A stretch of DNA of 64,000 nucleotides from Lentzea nigeriaca (GTDB lineage: Bacteria > Actinomycetota > Actinomycetes > Mycobacteriales > Pseudonocardiaceae): assembly GCF_016907955.1 (NCBI RefSeq), contig NZ_JAFBCX010000019.1, positions 78,004-142,003 of the forward strand, in the 5' to 3' direction. The notes beneath the pieces are model-generated. The model ran no database searches, was not told the origin of the DNA, and saw only the letters and a program-made list of their open reading frames with translations. A program made the translations under genes and the position numbers. This document shows positions 49,710-58,661 of the stretch, piece by piece. Numbering within the stretch: position 1 is the first letter of the stretch; every line of letters begins with the position of its first letter.

Positions 49710-52277
49710 CTACCGGCCCTGGTGGACCGGGGTCTGTGCCCTTCCGAGGAAGGGGAGCGGTGGACGTCCGTCCACTGTGGAGGCGATCGCGAGCAGCACG
49801 CCCGCACCGCCGGTGTTGAGGTCCATGGACAGCCGGCGCAGCTGCACACCGGGGAACGCGAGCCCGTCGCCGTAGTGCACGGCGTGCCAGCCCAGCGCCC
49901 GCAGGTGTTGCCGCACCGCACGGTCGAGCCGCTCGTCCGGCCGGTGCCGGGTCGCGTGGGCGAGCGTGGCCAACAGTCCGGCCCGGCCCAATGTGAAGGC
50001 CGGCTGGATGACGAACTCACCGGTGCAACCGCTGAGCAGCTCCGGCAGCTTCCCGACGCACGGCCGGTCCGGCGCGACCGCGGCGAACTCCGTGAGCACC
50101 AACGCGATGCCCGCACCGCCGATGCCGACGTACGGCAGGCTCCTGAACGTGCCGTCCCGCACCTGAAGCGACCCGTCCAGCGCGACCATCGTCTCGGCCA
50201 GGTCGCGTTCCAGCGCCCGTTCCGCCAGGTCGAGCCAGCGCTGTTCGGCGGTGTGCTCGAACATCCGCAGGAAGAACAACGCGGGTCCCGACCAGCCGTG
50301 CAGCAGGCCGGCCTTCGCCTTGTCGCCCGGTCCGGGCGCGTCGGCCAGCTGCGCGGCGAGCCGGTCCGCCAGCTCCTCCGCTTTGGTCGCGAAGCTGTCG
50401 TCGTGGCGGGTGTTCGCGAAGTGCAGCAGGTTGAGCCCGATGCCGGAGAGACCGGCGCTCAGCCCGTGGTCCTTCGTGGCGGGAACGAGTTCGGCGTAGC
50501 CCTCGACGAGCTCGGTGGCGACGTCGTGGTGGCCGAAGTTCTCCAGCACGTGCGCGATGCCGTGCGCGCCGACGAAGAAACCGGGCTGCTTGGGCGGATC
50601 GTTGCGGACCGTCCTGATCAGCCAGTCCTCGTGCTCGGGGTAGCGGCCCTCGCCACTGACGTCGAGCGCGTGCAACACACCCGCCGCGCCGTACGCGAAG
50701 CACGTGCCGCCGACCTCGAACTGCTCGATGTCGCCGGGGAACAGGCGGTCCGAACGCTCCGGCGTCGCGCTGTGCAGGATCGCCGTCGCGATGGACTTCC
50801 TGATGACGCTCCAGTCCGGCTCCTGATCGTCGAACTCGGTGAACGACGGACCGCTCGGCGGGTCGACGCGCGGCGTGAGCACGTCGATGATCGACTGGCC
50901 GTACTCGTCGGTGAGCCCGAAGCGTTCCTTGATGACCTGCACGTGCTGCGGGAGCTTCGCTGGTGCGAGCTCCAGCACCGTGTTGAGCGGCAGGAAGATC
51001 CACAGCTTGAGCGCCGCGAGCGGGTGCTCGTCGATCTCGAAGCCCTCGCGGTCCGGCGGAGCCTGGAACCCCGGTGCGCCGAGCGTGGGCCGGTGCACGT
51101 CCTCGATCGTCGACGACAGCTCGAAGTCGATCAGCGAGACCTCGTCGTCCTCGTCCACCAGGACGTTGAGCGTGTGCAGGTCGCCGAACACGACGCCGCG
51201 CTCGTGGACCCTGTTCATCAGGTCCTCGACCTTGGCTACGAGAGCGAGCGCGCGGTCCTTGTACTCCGTGAGCTGCTCGGGCGTCGGTTCCCGGTGCGTC
51301 AGCGGGTAGTTCATCCCGAGCCACTGTCCGAGCGAACGCCCTGGCATGAACTCCATGGCGACGAACAGGTGCTCCCACTCCACGAACCGGTCGTACACCT
51401 CGGGAACACCCTTGACGCCACGCAGTTTCGAGAGGATCTCGTACTCGCGCTCCAGCCGTGCCACGGCATCCCGGCCCTCGCGGTCGAGGCCGGCGTGCGG
51501 CCGCGCCTCCTTGAGCACGACCTCCTTGCCGTCGCTCTTGCGCGTCGCCAGGTAGACGCCGCCGCCGTTGGAGAAGTGCAGTGAACTCCTGATCCGGTAA
51601 GGGAACTGCTCCGGATCGCCCGCGTTGCGCTCGGCGAGGTGCGGCGCCAGGAACTCCGGCAGCTCCACCCACTCCGGCACGCTGAACACGGGCTTGCGCT
51701 TGTCCGGGATGAGCGTGCCGTCCGGCCCCTCGATCGCGAGCACCTGCTGGCCGTCCTGTTCGAGCCACTGCTCGGAGAACCCGCCGTAGCGCACGTAGAG
51801 CGGGCCCTTGCCGTAGCGCAGGTCGCTCAGGATGTACGCGCCGTGCTCACCGTGCAGCGTCTTGGAGAGCTCGGAGAGGATCTGTTCGAGCTGCTCGGTG
51901 CTCTTGGGGTAGATCGTGATCAGCTTGCCGCTGCCCTCGCGGGGCGCGTACTTCGAGTTGCGGGCGAGCACGACCGAGATCGTGGGCAGGTACTTGAACG
52001 GGATTCGCCGCTCGACGCAGTAGTCGAAAGTGGCCTTCAGAACCCTGCTCGCGTTGTCGAGACCAGCGGAGACGTGGATCTTCCAGCCCTGCTTCGGCAG
52101 CTGCGCTCCGACCGGGTGCAGGTGCCGCCACACGTTGCGGTCGACCTGTACCCAGTCGGCCGGCAGTTCGGGCAGCTCACGCGAAAAGTCGTCGCCTGGG
52201 AGGCCGCTTTCGGTGCTGCTCTGCAGATCGTAGAATCGCCGATCCGCGAAGCAGAACGCCTCGTATCTGAGGTCCAC
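49710..52277 (-). CDS. lanKC: Class III lanthipeptide synthetase LanKC
   Basis: Encodes 855 residues from a GTG with GGAGGGA upstream. Residues 1-220 are the phosphoserine/threonine lyase region, 225-500 a Ser/Thr kinase-like domain (VVLKEA lysine near 256, GDLHTLNVL at 365-373, DFE at 384-386), and 520-855 a LanC-like cyclase. The zinc ligands of true LanC and class IV LanL are missing (GWSG at 661-664 in place of GWCxG), which marks class III. It phosphorylates and eliminates Ser residues in the precursor and forms the rings. First gene of the cluster, followed by precursor and exporter genes. Confidence 0.93.
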   Translation of the reverse strand: MDLRYEAFCFADRRFYDLQSSTESGLPGDDFSRELPELPADWVQVDRNVWRHLHPVGAQLPKQGWKIHVSAGLDNASRVLKATFDYCVERRIPFKYLPTISVVLARNSKYAPREGSGKLITIYPKSTEQLEQILSELSKTLHGEHGAYILSDLRYGKGPLYVRYGGFSEQWLEQDGQQVLAIEGPDGTLIPDKRKPVFSVPEWVELPEFLAPHLAERNAGDPEQFPYRIRSSLHFSNGGGVYLATRKSDGKEVVLKEARPHAGLDREGRDAVARLEREYEILSKLRGVKGVPEVYDRFVEWEHLFVAMEFMPGRSLGQWLGMNYPLTHREPTPEQLTEYKDRALALVAKVEDLMNRVHERGVVFGDLHTLNVLVDEDDEVSLIDFELSSTIEDVHRPTLGAPGFQAPPDREGFEIDEHPLAALKLWIFLPLNTVLELAPAKLPQHVQVIKERFGLTDEYGQSIIDVLTPRVDPPSGPSFTEFDDQEPDWSVIRKSIATAILHSATPERSDRLFPGDIEQFEVGGTCFAYGAAGVLHALDVSGEGRYPEHEDWLIRTVRNDPPKQPGFFVGAHGIAHVLENFGHHDVATELVEGYAELVPATKDHGLSAGLSGIGLNLLHFANTRHDDSFATKAEELADRLAAQLADAPGPGDKAKAGLLHGWSGPALFFLRMFEHTAEQRWLDLAERALERDLAETMVALDGSLQVRDGTFRSLPYVGIGGAGIALVLTEFAAVAPDRPCVGKLPELLSGCTGEFVIQPAFTLGRAGLLATLAHATRHRPDERLDRAVRQHLRALGWHAVHYGDGLAFPGVQLRRLSMDLNTGGAGVLLAIASTVDGRPPLPFLGRAQTPVHQGR

Positions 52278-52585
52278 CGAATTCCCTCCTCGACGGTTTT
52301 GCGATTTCGTTTACGCGGCATATTTCCGCACAATTCGCAGCCTATGGCCAATCCGCCATTCGAGGCATATGGGTCCGCCGTTCGTGTCCGAAAGAGGGGT
52401 GGTTACCGGCGCGTATGTGACTGCTCGTGATGAGGTTTGGGCCCGCCTCACCCGGCTGCGAGGTTTACTGATTGGCGAGTTAGTCCACTCGTCTTGGGCT
52501 TTTGCTAAACGGTCCTGTATCGTTCTGGTTTTGCGCATCGCTGTGAGCTGCGGTATTCCAGGTGGATCTCGACGTATAGTTGGGG

Positions 52586-52604
52586 GTGTACAACCGTTGT
52601 GCAC
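52586..52604. promoter_or_regulatory. Palindrome in lan promoter region
   Basis: GTGTACAACCGTTGTGCAC is symmetric except for one T-G pair. About 310 bases upstream of lanKC; a candidate regulator site. Confidence 0.4.
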
Positions 52605-52734
52605 GCGCCGTGTTCCGTACTCTGTTCGAGTGAAGCCATAAATGCCTTCTAATGCGTGTTTGGTACGGCCGAGTGGACGTATTGGCTCACCTGAAAGTAC
52701 CCATTCGGAGGAGGAGATTGAGGGGGCTGGATTT

Positions 52735-52771
52735 ATGTAGCAAACGTTGTCTTGCTACATGCAAGTTGCAT
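52735..52771. promoter_or_regulatory. Two adjoining palindromes
   Basis: ATGTAGCAA and TTGCTACAT flank 8 bases (52735-52760); the right arm's last bases begin a second palindrome, ATGCAAGTTGCAT (52759-52771). Overlapping symmetric sites of this kind suggest competing or cooperative regulator binding. Distances: about 460 bases to lanKC, 180 to the gene at 52949. Confidence 0.45.
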
Positions 52772-52948
52772 CTGGGGGGAATGTAATCCTTTGGGTGAAG
52801 TCTTATGTTTTGATGTAACGGATGGGTGTTTGTGAGTGGGGCTCTGCTGTGTGGAGTACAGAGGGAGTGGGTACGCGCGCGTGAGCCCGGTGGGGAGCGC
52901 TGGCGTGGGGAGTGTGGGGGGATCCGCGGGCGCGGCTAGGCTGCTGGG

Positions 52949-53524
52949 GTGGGGAGTTTGGCTAGCCGTTGGCTGGTGCCGGTCGTTGTCGTGATCACCG
53001 GTGCCGCGGTCGCGGCTGGGATGGTGGGGCGGACCGTCTACTCGCGTCCCGCCGAGGCCAAAGGGGAGCCGGCTGTGCCGTCGTCGTCGGTGTCCGGGGC
53101 GGCGGTGCCCGGGACCACCGAGGTTCGGTTGAGTCCCGACTCGTTCTTCCATCCGGATCGGACTGCCGTTCAGGCTGTGCTGCAGAAGTACTTCGACTCG
53201 ATCAACCGGCGGGACTTCGGGTTGTGGCGGTCTGTGGTGTCGGCTCGGCGGCTTTCGCAGACTGTGCAGAAGAACTGGCTGGCGGACTACGAGACCACCC
53301 TTGATCGGGGGATGGTCGTGCAGCGGGTTGAGTCCGATGTGGTCTTGCGGCGGTTGCGCGTGTTGATCAGCTTTGTGTCCACACAGGACGTTGCCAAGGC
53401 TCCGGTTGCGTTGCCGGAGGGGTGTATCCGGTGGAGGGTTGTTTACGTGATGGTCTGGGAGGGGGCGGAGCTCAAGGTTGATGAGGCTCCGGAGAACCGG
53501 ACTCCTCAGATGGAGAAGTGCTGA
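52949..53524 (+). CDS. Membrane-anchored protein of unknown function
   Basis: Encodes 191 residues from a GTG. One N-terminal membrane helix (WLVPVVVVITGAAVAAGMVG) anchors a Pro/Ser-rich linker and an external domain (about 75-190) with VLQKYFDSINRRDFGLWRSV, which has the look of an NTF2-like fold with a small pocket. Two cysteines, one at the last residue. The family is not identified. Its codon use has lower GC than neighbours in places. It converges on fabF across a strong terminator. Confidence 0.7.
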   Translation: MGSLASRWLVPVVVVITGAAVAAGMVGRTVYSRPAEAKGEPAVPSSSVSGAAVPGTTEVRLSPDSFFHPDRTAVQAVLQKYFDSINRRDFGLWRSVVSARRLSQTVQKNWLADYETTLDRGMVVQRVESDVVLRRLRVLISFVSTQDVAKAPVALPEGCIRWRVVYVMVWEGAELKVDEAPENRTPQMEKC

Positions 53525-53659
53525 GCCGTTGCGTGTGGGGTCCGCAGGTCGTCCCTCCTTGGGCGCGGCCCGACTGGTGACGGGACCCACCCCACCGGCC
53601 CGGGACTGCTCGGCTCCGCCTTCGCGAAAGGTCTGGGGGTTTTGCCTTGGGGGAAAGCA

Positions 53660-53695
53660 CTTCGCCCCGGGCCGCTGTGGCGGACCGGGGCGAAG
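53660..53695. terminator. Bidirectional terminator
   Basis: CTTCGCCCCGG and CCGGGGCGAAG, perfect 11-base arms, enclosing an inner CCGC/GCGG stem. It lies between the convergent gene ending at 53524 and fabF ending at 53713. Confidence 0.8.
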
Positions 53696-53712
53696 CGGTG
53701 TGCTGGAACGAG

Positions 53713-54948
53713 TTAGGCCGGGGTGAAGGCCAGGGCCACGTTGTGGCCGCCGAAGCCGAACGAGTCGTTCACTGCGGCGTCCAGCTTGATCTTGCGTGGC
53801 TCGCCTGCCACCACGTCCAGGGAGACCGCCGGGTCGAGGTTCTCCAGGTTGAGCGTTTGGGGAACCACGCCGTCGCGGATCGAGAGGACCGTGACGATGG
53901 CCTCTACCGCGCCTGCTGCGCCCAGGAGGTGGCCCAGGGCGCCCTTCGGTGCGGTGAGGACCGGGTGGTCGCCGATCGCCTTGCGGATTGCCACGGTTTC
54001 CGCGACGTCGCCCACCGGGGTGGAGGTGGCGTGGCAGTTCACGTGGCCCACGTCGGACGGGTCGATGCCGCCGGACCGCAGGGAAGCGGCGATGGCACGG
54101 GACTGGCCGACGCCCTCGGGGTCCGGAGCCGTGATGTGGTAGCCGTCGGCGGAGGTGCCGATGCCTGCCAGGCGGCCGTAGATCTTGGCCCCGCGGGCCT
54201 CGGCGAACTCGCGGCGTTCCAGGACCATGATGCCCGCGCCCTCGCCCAGGACGAAGCCGTCGCGGCCCGTGTCGAACGGGCGCGAGGCCTTTTCGGGCTC
54301 GTCGTTGCGGGTGCTCATGGTGCGGGCTTGGGAGAAGCCCGCGACCGGGATCGCCGTGATGCACGCTTCGGCGCCGCCTGCCACGACCACGTCGGCTTCG
54401 CCGGACTTGATCATGCGGTAGGCCCACGCGATGGCTTCCGCGCCGGAGGCGCACGCCGAAACCGGGGCGTGGACGCCTGCCTGGGCCTTGAGTTCCAGGC
54501 CCACGTGGGCTGCCGGGCCGTTCGGCATCAGCATCGGGACGGTCAGCGGGGACACCTTGCGCAGGCCCTGCTGTTCCAGGAGGTCGTCCTGGGTCAGGAG
54601 GGTGATCGCGCCGCCGATGCCCGTGCCGATGATCACGGCCAGGCGCTGGCGGTCGACGGTGTCGTCGCTGTGGCCGGCGTCCTGCCACGCCTGGCGGGAC
54701 GCCACGATGGCGACCTGCTCGGAGCGGTCCAGGCGCCTTGCCTCGACGCGGGGGAGCACCTCGGTGGGGTCGACCACGAGCTGCGAGGCGATCTTCACCG
54801 GCAGCTCGTACTTCTCCACCCAGTCGTGGGTGAGGGGGCGGACCCCGCTGCGGCCCGCGAGCAGTGCGTCCCAGGTGGACGTGACGTCACCGCCGAGCGG
54901 GGTGGTGGCACCCAGCCCGGTGATGACGACGTCGATGTCCGAACTCAC
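53713..54948 (-). CDS. fabF: Beta-ketoacyl-ACP synthase II
   Basis: Encodes 411 residues. Active-site Cys166 (SACASG), His306 (CHATSTPVGD) and His340 (GALGHLLGAAG) form the KAS II triad. It elongates acyl-ACP with malonyl-ACP in the type II fatty acid synthase. Its GTG start overlaps the acpP stop (GTGA). Last gene of fabD-fabH-acpP-fabF, the order known from Streptomyces. Confidence 0.96.
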   Translation of the reverse strand: MSSDIDVVITGLGATTPLGGDVTSTWDALLAGRSGVRPLTHDWVEKYELPVKIASQLVVDPTEVLPRVEARRLDRSEQVAIVASRQAWQDAGHSDDTVDRQRLAVIIGTGIGGAITLLTQDDLLEQQGLRKVSPLTVPMLMPNGPAAHVGLELKAQAGVHAPVSACASGAEAIAWAYRMIKSGEADVVVAGGAEACITAIPVAGFSQARTMSTRNDEPEKASRPFDTGRDGFVLGEGAGIMVLERREFAEARGAKIYGRLAGIGTSADGYHITAPDPEGVGQSRAIAASLRSGGIDPSDVGHVNCHATSTPVGDVAETVAIRKAIGDHPVLTAPKGALGHLLGAAGAVEAIVTVLSIRDGVVPQTLNLENLDPAVSLDVVAGEPRKIKLDAAVNDSFGFGGHNVALAFTPA

Positions 54949-55181
54949 TTGTTGCTGGTGATGTAGTTCACCGCGTCACCAACGGTCTTGAGGTTCGCCA
55001 GCTCGTCGTCCGGGATCTTCACGCCGAACTTGTCCTCCGCCTGGACGGCGATCTCGACCATCGACAGCGAGTCGATGTCGAGGTCGTCCACGAAGGACTT
55101 CTCAGCGGTGACGTCGTCGGCGGCCACACCGGCGACCTCTTCGACGATCTCGGCAAGACCGGACAGGACGTTGTCGCTCAC
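54945..55181 (-). CDS. acpP: Acyl carrier protein
   Basis: Encodes 78 residues; the GTG start follows AAAGGGA. The acidic helix motif DIDSLSMVEI contains Ser38, the phosphopantetheine attachment site. Carrier for fatty acid synthesis, between fabH and fabF; overlaps fabF. Confidence 0.96.
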   Translation of the reverse strand: MSDNVLSGLAEIVEEVAGVAADDVTAEKSFVDDLDIDSLSMVEIAVQAEDKFGVKIPDDELANLKTVGDAVNYITSNK

Positions 55182-55224
55182 TGAAGTTCCCTTTCGATTG
55201 AAACGATGGAAAAACTCGGAATAC

Positions 55225-56214
55225 TCACGGGCACCGGACCACCTGTCCCGCGTAGGACAGACCTGCGCCGAAACCGACCATCAGCACCACGTCTCCGCTG
55301 GAGATCTCGCCCGCTGCCCGCATGTGGTCCAGTGCCATGGGGATCGAGGCCGATGAGGTGTTACCGGATTCGACGATGTCTCGGGCGACCTTCAGGTCCT
55401 CCCGCGCACCATTGTTGCGCAGGCGCTTGGCGATCGCCTCGATGATCCGCAAGTTCGCCTGGTGCGGGGCGAACACGTCCACATCGGACAGTGCGACGCC
55501 CGCGAGTTCGGCTGCGCGGATCGCCACGGGTGCGATCTGGGTCGTCGCCCAGCGGAAGACCGACTGGCCTTCCTGGTGGATGAAGGAGTCGCGGTCGGCG
55601 ATGGTGATGGCCTCGGAGAGGTCACCCGCCGAGCCCCACGCCACGGGGCCGATCTGGTTCTCCTCGCTCGCACCGATGACGACGGCGCCCGCGCCGTCCG
55701 CGAAGATGATCGCGGTCGAGCGGTCGTCCTGGTCGGTCCAGTCGGTGAGCTTCTCCGCGCCGATCACCAGCACGTGCTTGGCCGTGCCCGCGCGGACCAG
55801 GTCCGCGCCGGTCGCGACCGCGTAGCAGAAGCCGGCGCACGCGGCGTTGAGGTCGAACGCCGGAGCGGCCTTCACGCCGATGCGGTCGGCGACCTGCGCG
55901 GCGGCGTTCGGGATGGTCGACGGCATGGTGCACGTCGCCACGATGACGGCGCCGATGTCGGACGGGGTCAGGCCCGCGTCGTCGATCGCCTTCGTGCCCG
56001 CGATGACCGCCATCTCGACGACGCCCTCGTCCTTGGCGGCGAAGCGGCGGTTCACGATGCCGACGCGGTCGCGGATCCACTCGTCGGACGTGTCCATCCG
56101 AGCGGCGAGGTCGTGGTTGCTCACCACCGTCTCGGGTTGGTAGCTGCCGAGGCCGATGATGCGGCTACCCGCAGAGGCTTGCGGGGCCTGGAAGGTCGTC
56201 CCAGAGGGAATCAT
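55225..56214 (-). CDS. fabH: Beta-ketoacyl-ACP synthase III
   Basis: Encodes 329 residues. Cys126 (AACAGFCYA), His251 (APHQANLRI) and Asn285 (SGNTSSAS) are the KAS III catalytic residues. It starts fatty acid chains from acyl-CoA primers, in actinomycetes mostly branched ones. Its ATG overlaps the fabD stop by one base (TAATG). A short N-terminal extension (residues 1-15) precedes the fold. Confidence 0.95.
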   Translation of the reverse strand: MIPSGTTFQAPQASAGSRIIGLGSYQPETVVSNHDLAARMDTSDEWIRDRVGIVNRRFAAKDEGVVEMAVIAGTKAIDDAGLTPSDIGAVIVATCTMPSTIPNAAAQVADRIGVKAAPAFDLNAACAGFCYAVATGADLVRAGTAKHVLVIGAEKLTDWTDQDDRSTAIIFADGAGAVVIGASEENQIGPVAWGSAGDLSEAITIADRDSFIHQEGQSVFRWATTQIAPVAIRAAELAGVALSDVDVFAPHQANLRIIEAIAKRLRNNGAREDLKVARDIVESGNTSSASIPMALDHMRAAGEISSGDVVLMVGFGAGLSYAGQVVRCP

Positions 56215-57143
56215 TACTGCGTGGCTCCAACAGTGTTGAGGAGTTCTTCGACCTTCTCGAGCTGGTCGGGCGTCTTCAGGGCGAGGGTGGCGGTGCCCTT
56301 CATCGCACGCTTGGCGAGACCCGTGAGAGCGCCGGCGGGCGGCAGCTCGACGGAGCCGGACACGCCCTTCTCGACGAGCGTCGCCTGGCAGACGTCCCAG
56401 CGCACCGGGCTGGTGACCTGGGAGACCAGGCGGCGCAGCACCTCGGTGCCCTCGGTGACGGCCTGACCGTCCTTGTTGGACAGCAACGGCATCAACGGGT
56501 CGTGCGTGGTGACTTCGGCGGCACGCGCGCGCACAGCGTCTTCTGCGGGCGCCATGTACTTCGTGTGGAACGCGCCCGCGACGGCCAGCTTGCGGACCTT
56601 CGCCGTGCCCGGCGGGTTCTCCGCGAGCTCGTCGAGGGCGGGACGCGGACCTGCCGCGACGATCTGGCCGGCGCCGTTGCGGTTGGCGGGCACGAGGCCG
56701 AGCTCCTCGAGGCGCGCGAGCACCTCCTGCTCGTCGCCGCCGAGCACCGCGGCCATGCCGGTCGGCTCGAGCGCGCACGCCTCGGCCATCGCGGCACCGC
56801 GCACGGCGGCCAGGGCGACCGCGTCGTCGGCGCTGATGACACCCGCGATCGACGCGGCGGCCAGCTCGCCGACCGAGTGGCCCGCGACGATCACGCCGGC
56901 GGGCAGCTCGACCCGGCGGCGCAGCTCACCGAACGCGAGCAGCGCGAGAGCCACGACCAGCGGCTGGGTGATGGCGGTGTCGACGATCTCCTCGGCCTCC
57001 GCGGTGGTGCCGAGCCGCACCAGGTCGAGGCCCGTGATCTCAGACCAGGCGCGCACCTGCTTCTCGCTCCCCTCCAGTTCGAGCCAGGGGGCGAGCATGC
57101 CGGGCGTCTGGGACCCTTGTCCGGGCGCGAGGAGTGCGATCAC
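56214..57143 (-). CDS. fabD: Malonyl-CoA:ACP transacylase
   Basis: Encodes 309 residues from the GTG at 57143, which gives the standard start VIALLAPGQGSQ; longer in-frame extensions upstream have no support. Nucleophile Ser90 in GHSVG and His193 in AFHTKYM. It loads malonate on ACP. First structural gene of the fab operon, preceded by a palindromic operator candidate and by fasR on the same strand. Confidence 0.94.
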   Translation of the reverse strand: MIALLAPGQGSQTPGMLAPWLELEGSEKQVRAWSEITGLDLVRLGTTAEAEEIVDTAITQPLVVALALLAFGELRRRVELPAGVIVAGHSVGELAAASIAGVISADDAVALAAVRGAAMAEACALEPTGMAAVLGGDEQEVLARLEELGLVPANRNGAGQIVAAGPRPALDELAENPPGTAKVRKLAVAGAFHTKYMAPAEDAVRARAAEVTTHDPLMPLLSNKDGQAVTEGTEVLRRLVSQVTSPVRWDVCQATLVEKGVSGSVELPPAGALTGLAKRAMKGTATLALKTPDQLEKVEELLNTVGATQ

Positions 57144-57210
57144 GCCGATTACTAAAGCTGGTGAACCCGCCGGTACCCCATGCCGCAAAGAACGAAGTAC
57201 GGCGATCGTA

Positions 57211-57229
57211 TTTGTAGAGACCCTACAAA
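57211..57229. promoter_or_regulatory. Operator candidate of the fab operon
   Basis: TTTGTAG-AGACC-CTACAAA: perfect 7-base arms with a 5-base centre, 68 bases upstream of fabD and 110 bases after fasR. It is the only marked palindrome in the gap and a good candidate for FasR binding. Confidence 0.6.
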
Positions 57230-57338
57230 AGTGTCGGCCAGGTGAACCATCCGCGACGTATGCCCAGCTCAGCGCGTTGACGGGTCGTTTGGCCGTCACC
57301 CTAACGGATGGGTGCGAACTCCGTCACAGGGTCGTTCG

Positions 57339-58541
57339 CTACCACAGCCCCCGTGACCGAGCAAGGCGTCCTACAGACAAAGCGACGCGAAGCACAAGGG
57401 CGTCCCGAGCGTCGTGCGCATTTCTTCCCGTCATTTCCTGAACGCGCCGAAGGCGATATCTGACCGTGTTCGGGTGCACGAACAGCCTTTTCGCGCACGT
57501 CTCCAGCACGCCGCCGACCTCGAGGAACGCGTCCACGGTCTCCAACAGGGCGCCACCGGCGTCCTCCAACGGCCGGGCAACCCTGTCGACCAGCTGCCAC
57601 TCGGCCTCCGGATCGCCCGCGAGCGCCCGTTCCGGCAGCAGGTCGAGCGAGCGGACCGGCCTGGGCGCGGCAGGCCAGCCCACGACCGCCCGCAGCCCGC
57701 TCAGCGCGTCGCTGGCGCTGCGGTGGGCCTCCGAGAGCGACGCCACCGTCGGCCCGGCCACCACGGGCCCCTCGCCGAAGCCCTCGGCGATGCGGCCCAG
57801 CACGTCCTCACCGGTCTCCGTCGGCCCGCCCAGGACGACCACCAGCCGGGAGCCCTGGATCGACAGCAGCACTGGTCGTGCCGCACGGGTGGCCTTGCTG
57901 CGCACCAGGTAGTTGATGCCCTGCGGGTCCTCGCTGCCGGGGTTGCCGACCAGCACCGTCGCCTCCAGCGCCGGGTCCCAGCCCAGCGCGGCCGCCCTGC
58001 TGAGCAGTGACTCCTCGGGGTCGCCACGCACGATGCCGTCCACGACCAGCGCTTCCAGCCGGGCGTCCCACGCGCCGCGCGCCTCGGCGGCCGCCGCGTA
58101 GGAGGTGGCGGCGGAGAAGGCGATCTCCCGCCCGTACCGCAGCACGCCCTCCATCAGCAGCGCGCGCTCGGCCTCGTCCGCCGCCATCTGCGGCATCTGC
58201 TCCTCGAAGTGCTCCAGCGCTATCCGGACCAGCTCGACCGTCTGGCGCAGGCTCACCCAGCGGGAGATGTCCTTCGGCGCCGACCTGAACGCGTCCGCGG
58301 TGAGGCGGATCGCCTGCTGCCGGTCGTGCAGCCACTCGACGAAGCCCGCCACGCCGTTCTGGATCAGCAGCAGCACGCTCGCGCGCTGGTCCGCGGGCAT
58401 CCGGGCGAACCAGGGCAACCGCTCTTCCATCTCGGCCACGCTGGCGGTGGCCAGCGTTCCGGACGCGCGCTCGATCCTGCGCATCGTGCGGGCGGAGAGG
58501 GTGGGCGGACGCTCCTCCTTCGCCTCGGCTGCCTTGGTCAT
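57339..58541 (-). CDS. fasR: PucR-type transcriptional activator of fatty acid synthesis
   Basis: Encodes 400 residues. The C-terminal helix-turn-helix of PucR/CdaR proteins is clear (CAKRLFVHPNTVRYRLRRV, from about 355), preceded by a GGDEF-like fold-degenerate central part and an N-terminal helical domain (ARMPADQRASVLLLIQNGV). Position directly upstream of fabD-fabH-acpP-fabF matches FasR of Streptomyces coelicolor, which activates this operon. It presumably binds the palindrome at 57211. Confidence 0.9.
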   Translation of the reverse strand: MTKAAEAKEERPPTLSARTMRRIERASGTLATASVAEMEERLPWFARMPADQRASVLLLIQNGVAGFVEWLHDRQQAIRLTADAFRSAPKDISRWVSLRQTVELVRIALEHFEEQMPQMAADEAERALLMEGVLRYGREIAFSAATSYAAAAEARGAWDARLEALVVDGIVRGDPEESLLSRAAALGWDPALEATVLVGNPGSEDPQGINYLVRSKATRAARPVLLSIQGSRLVVVLGGPTETGEDVLGRIAEGFGEGPVVAGPTVASLSEAHRSASDALSGLRAVVGWPAAPRPVRSLDLLPERALAGDPEAEWQLVDRVARPLEDAGGALLETVDAFLEVGGVLETCAKRLFVHPNTVRYRLRRVQEMTGRNAHDARDALVLRVALSVGRLARSRGLW

Positions 58542-58661
58542 ACCCGCAGCTTAAGCCGTTGCGAGTGACATCACCGGGACGGGTGACAGAACCCTCGCAC
58601 CCGTTTGAACGGCCATACCTTCGGGCAGCAGAGGTCTTCTCGAACGGCGCGGAGGTTTGTC

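Larger units (their letters stand above)
52278..52948. other. Long AT-richer intergenic leader upstream of lanKC
   Basis: About 670 bases, clearly lower in GC than the surroundings and without a convincing gene. A 90-codon plus-strand frame at 52369-52641 has two TTA codons and unbiased third positions and was not accepted. It contains several palindromes (52586-52604, 52735-52771). It must hold the promoter of the lanthipeptide operon (minus strand) and that of the gene at 52949. No RamR/AmfR-type regulator gene is in or next to it. Confidence 0.6.

Noticed and set aside
52369..52641. 90-codon plus-strand frame upstream of lanKC
   Set aside because: Two TTA codons, no third-position GC bias, no family resemblance; more likely regulatory DNA.
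52642..52740. 32-codon plus-strand frame beginning MPSNACLVRPS as a possible second peptide of the lanthipeptide cluster
   Set aside because: No class III leader motif and no SxxSxnC core; opposite strand to the operon; no ribosome binding site.
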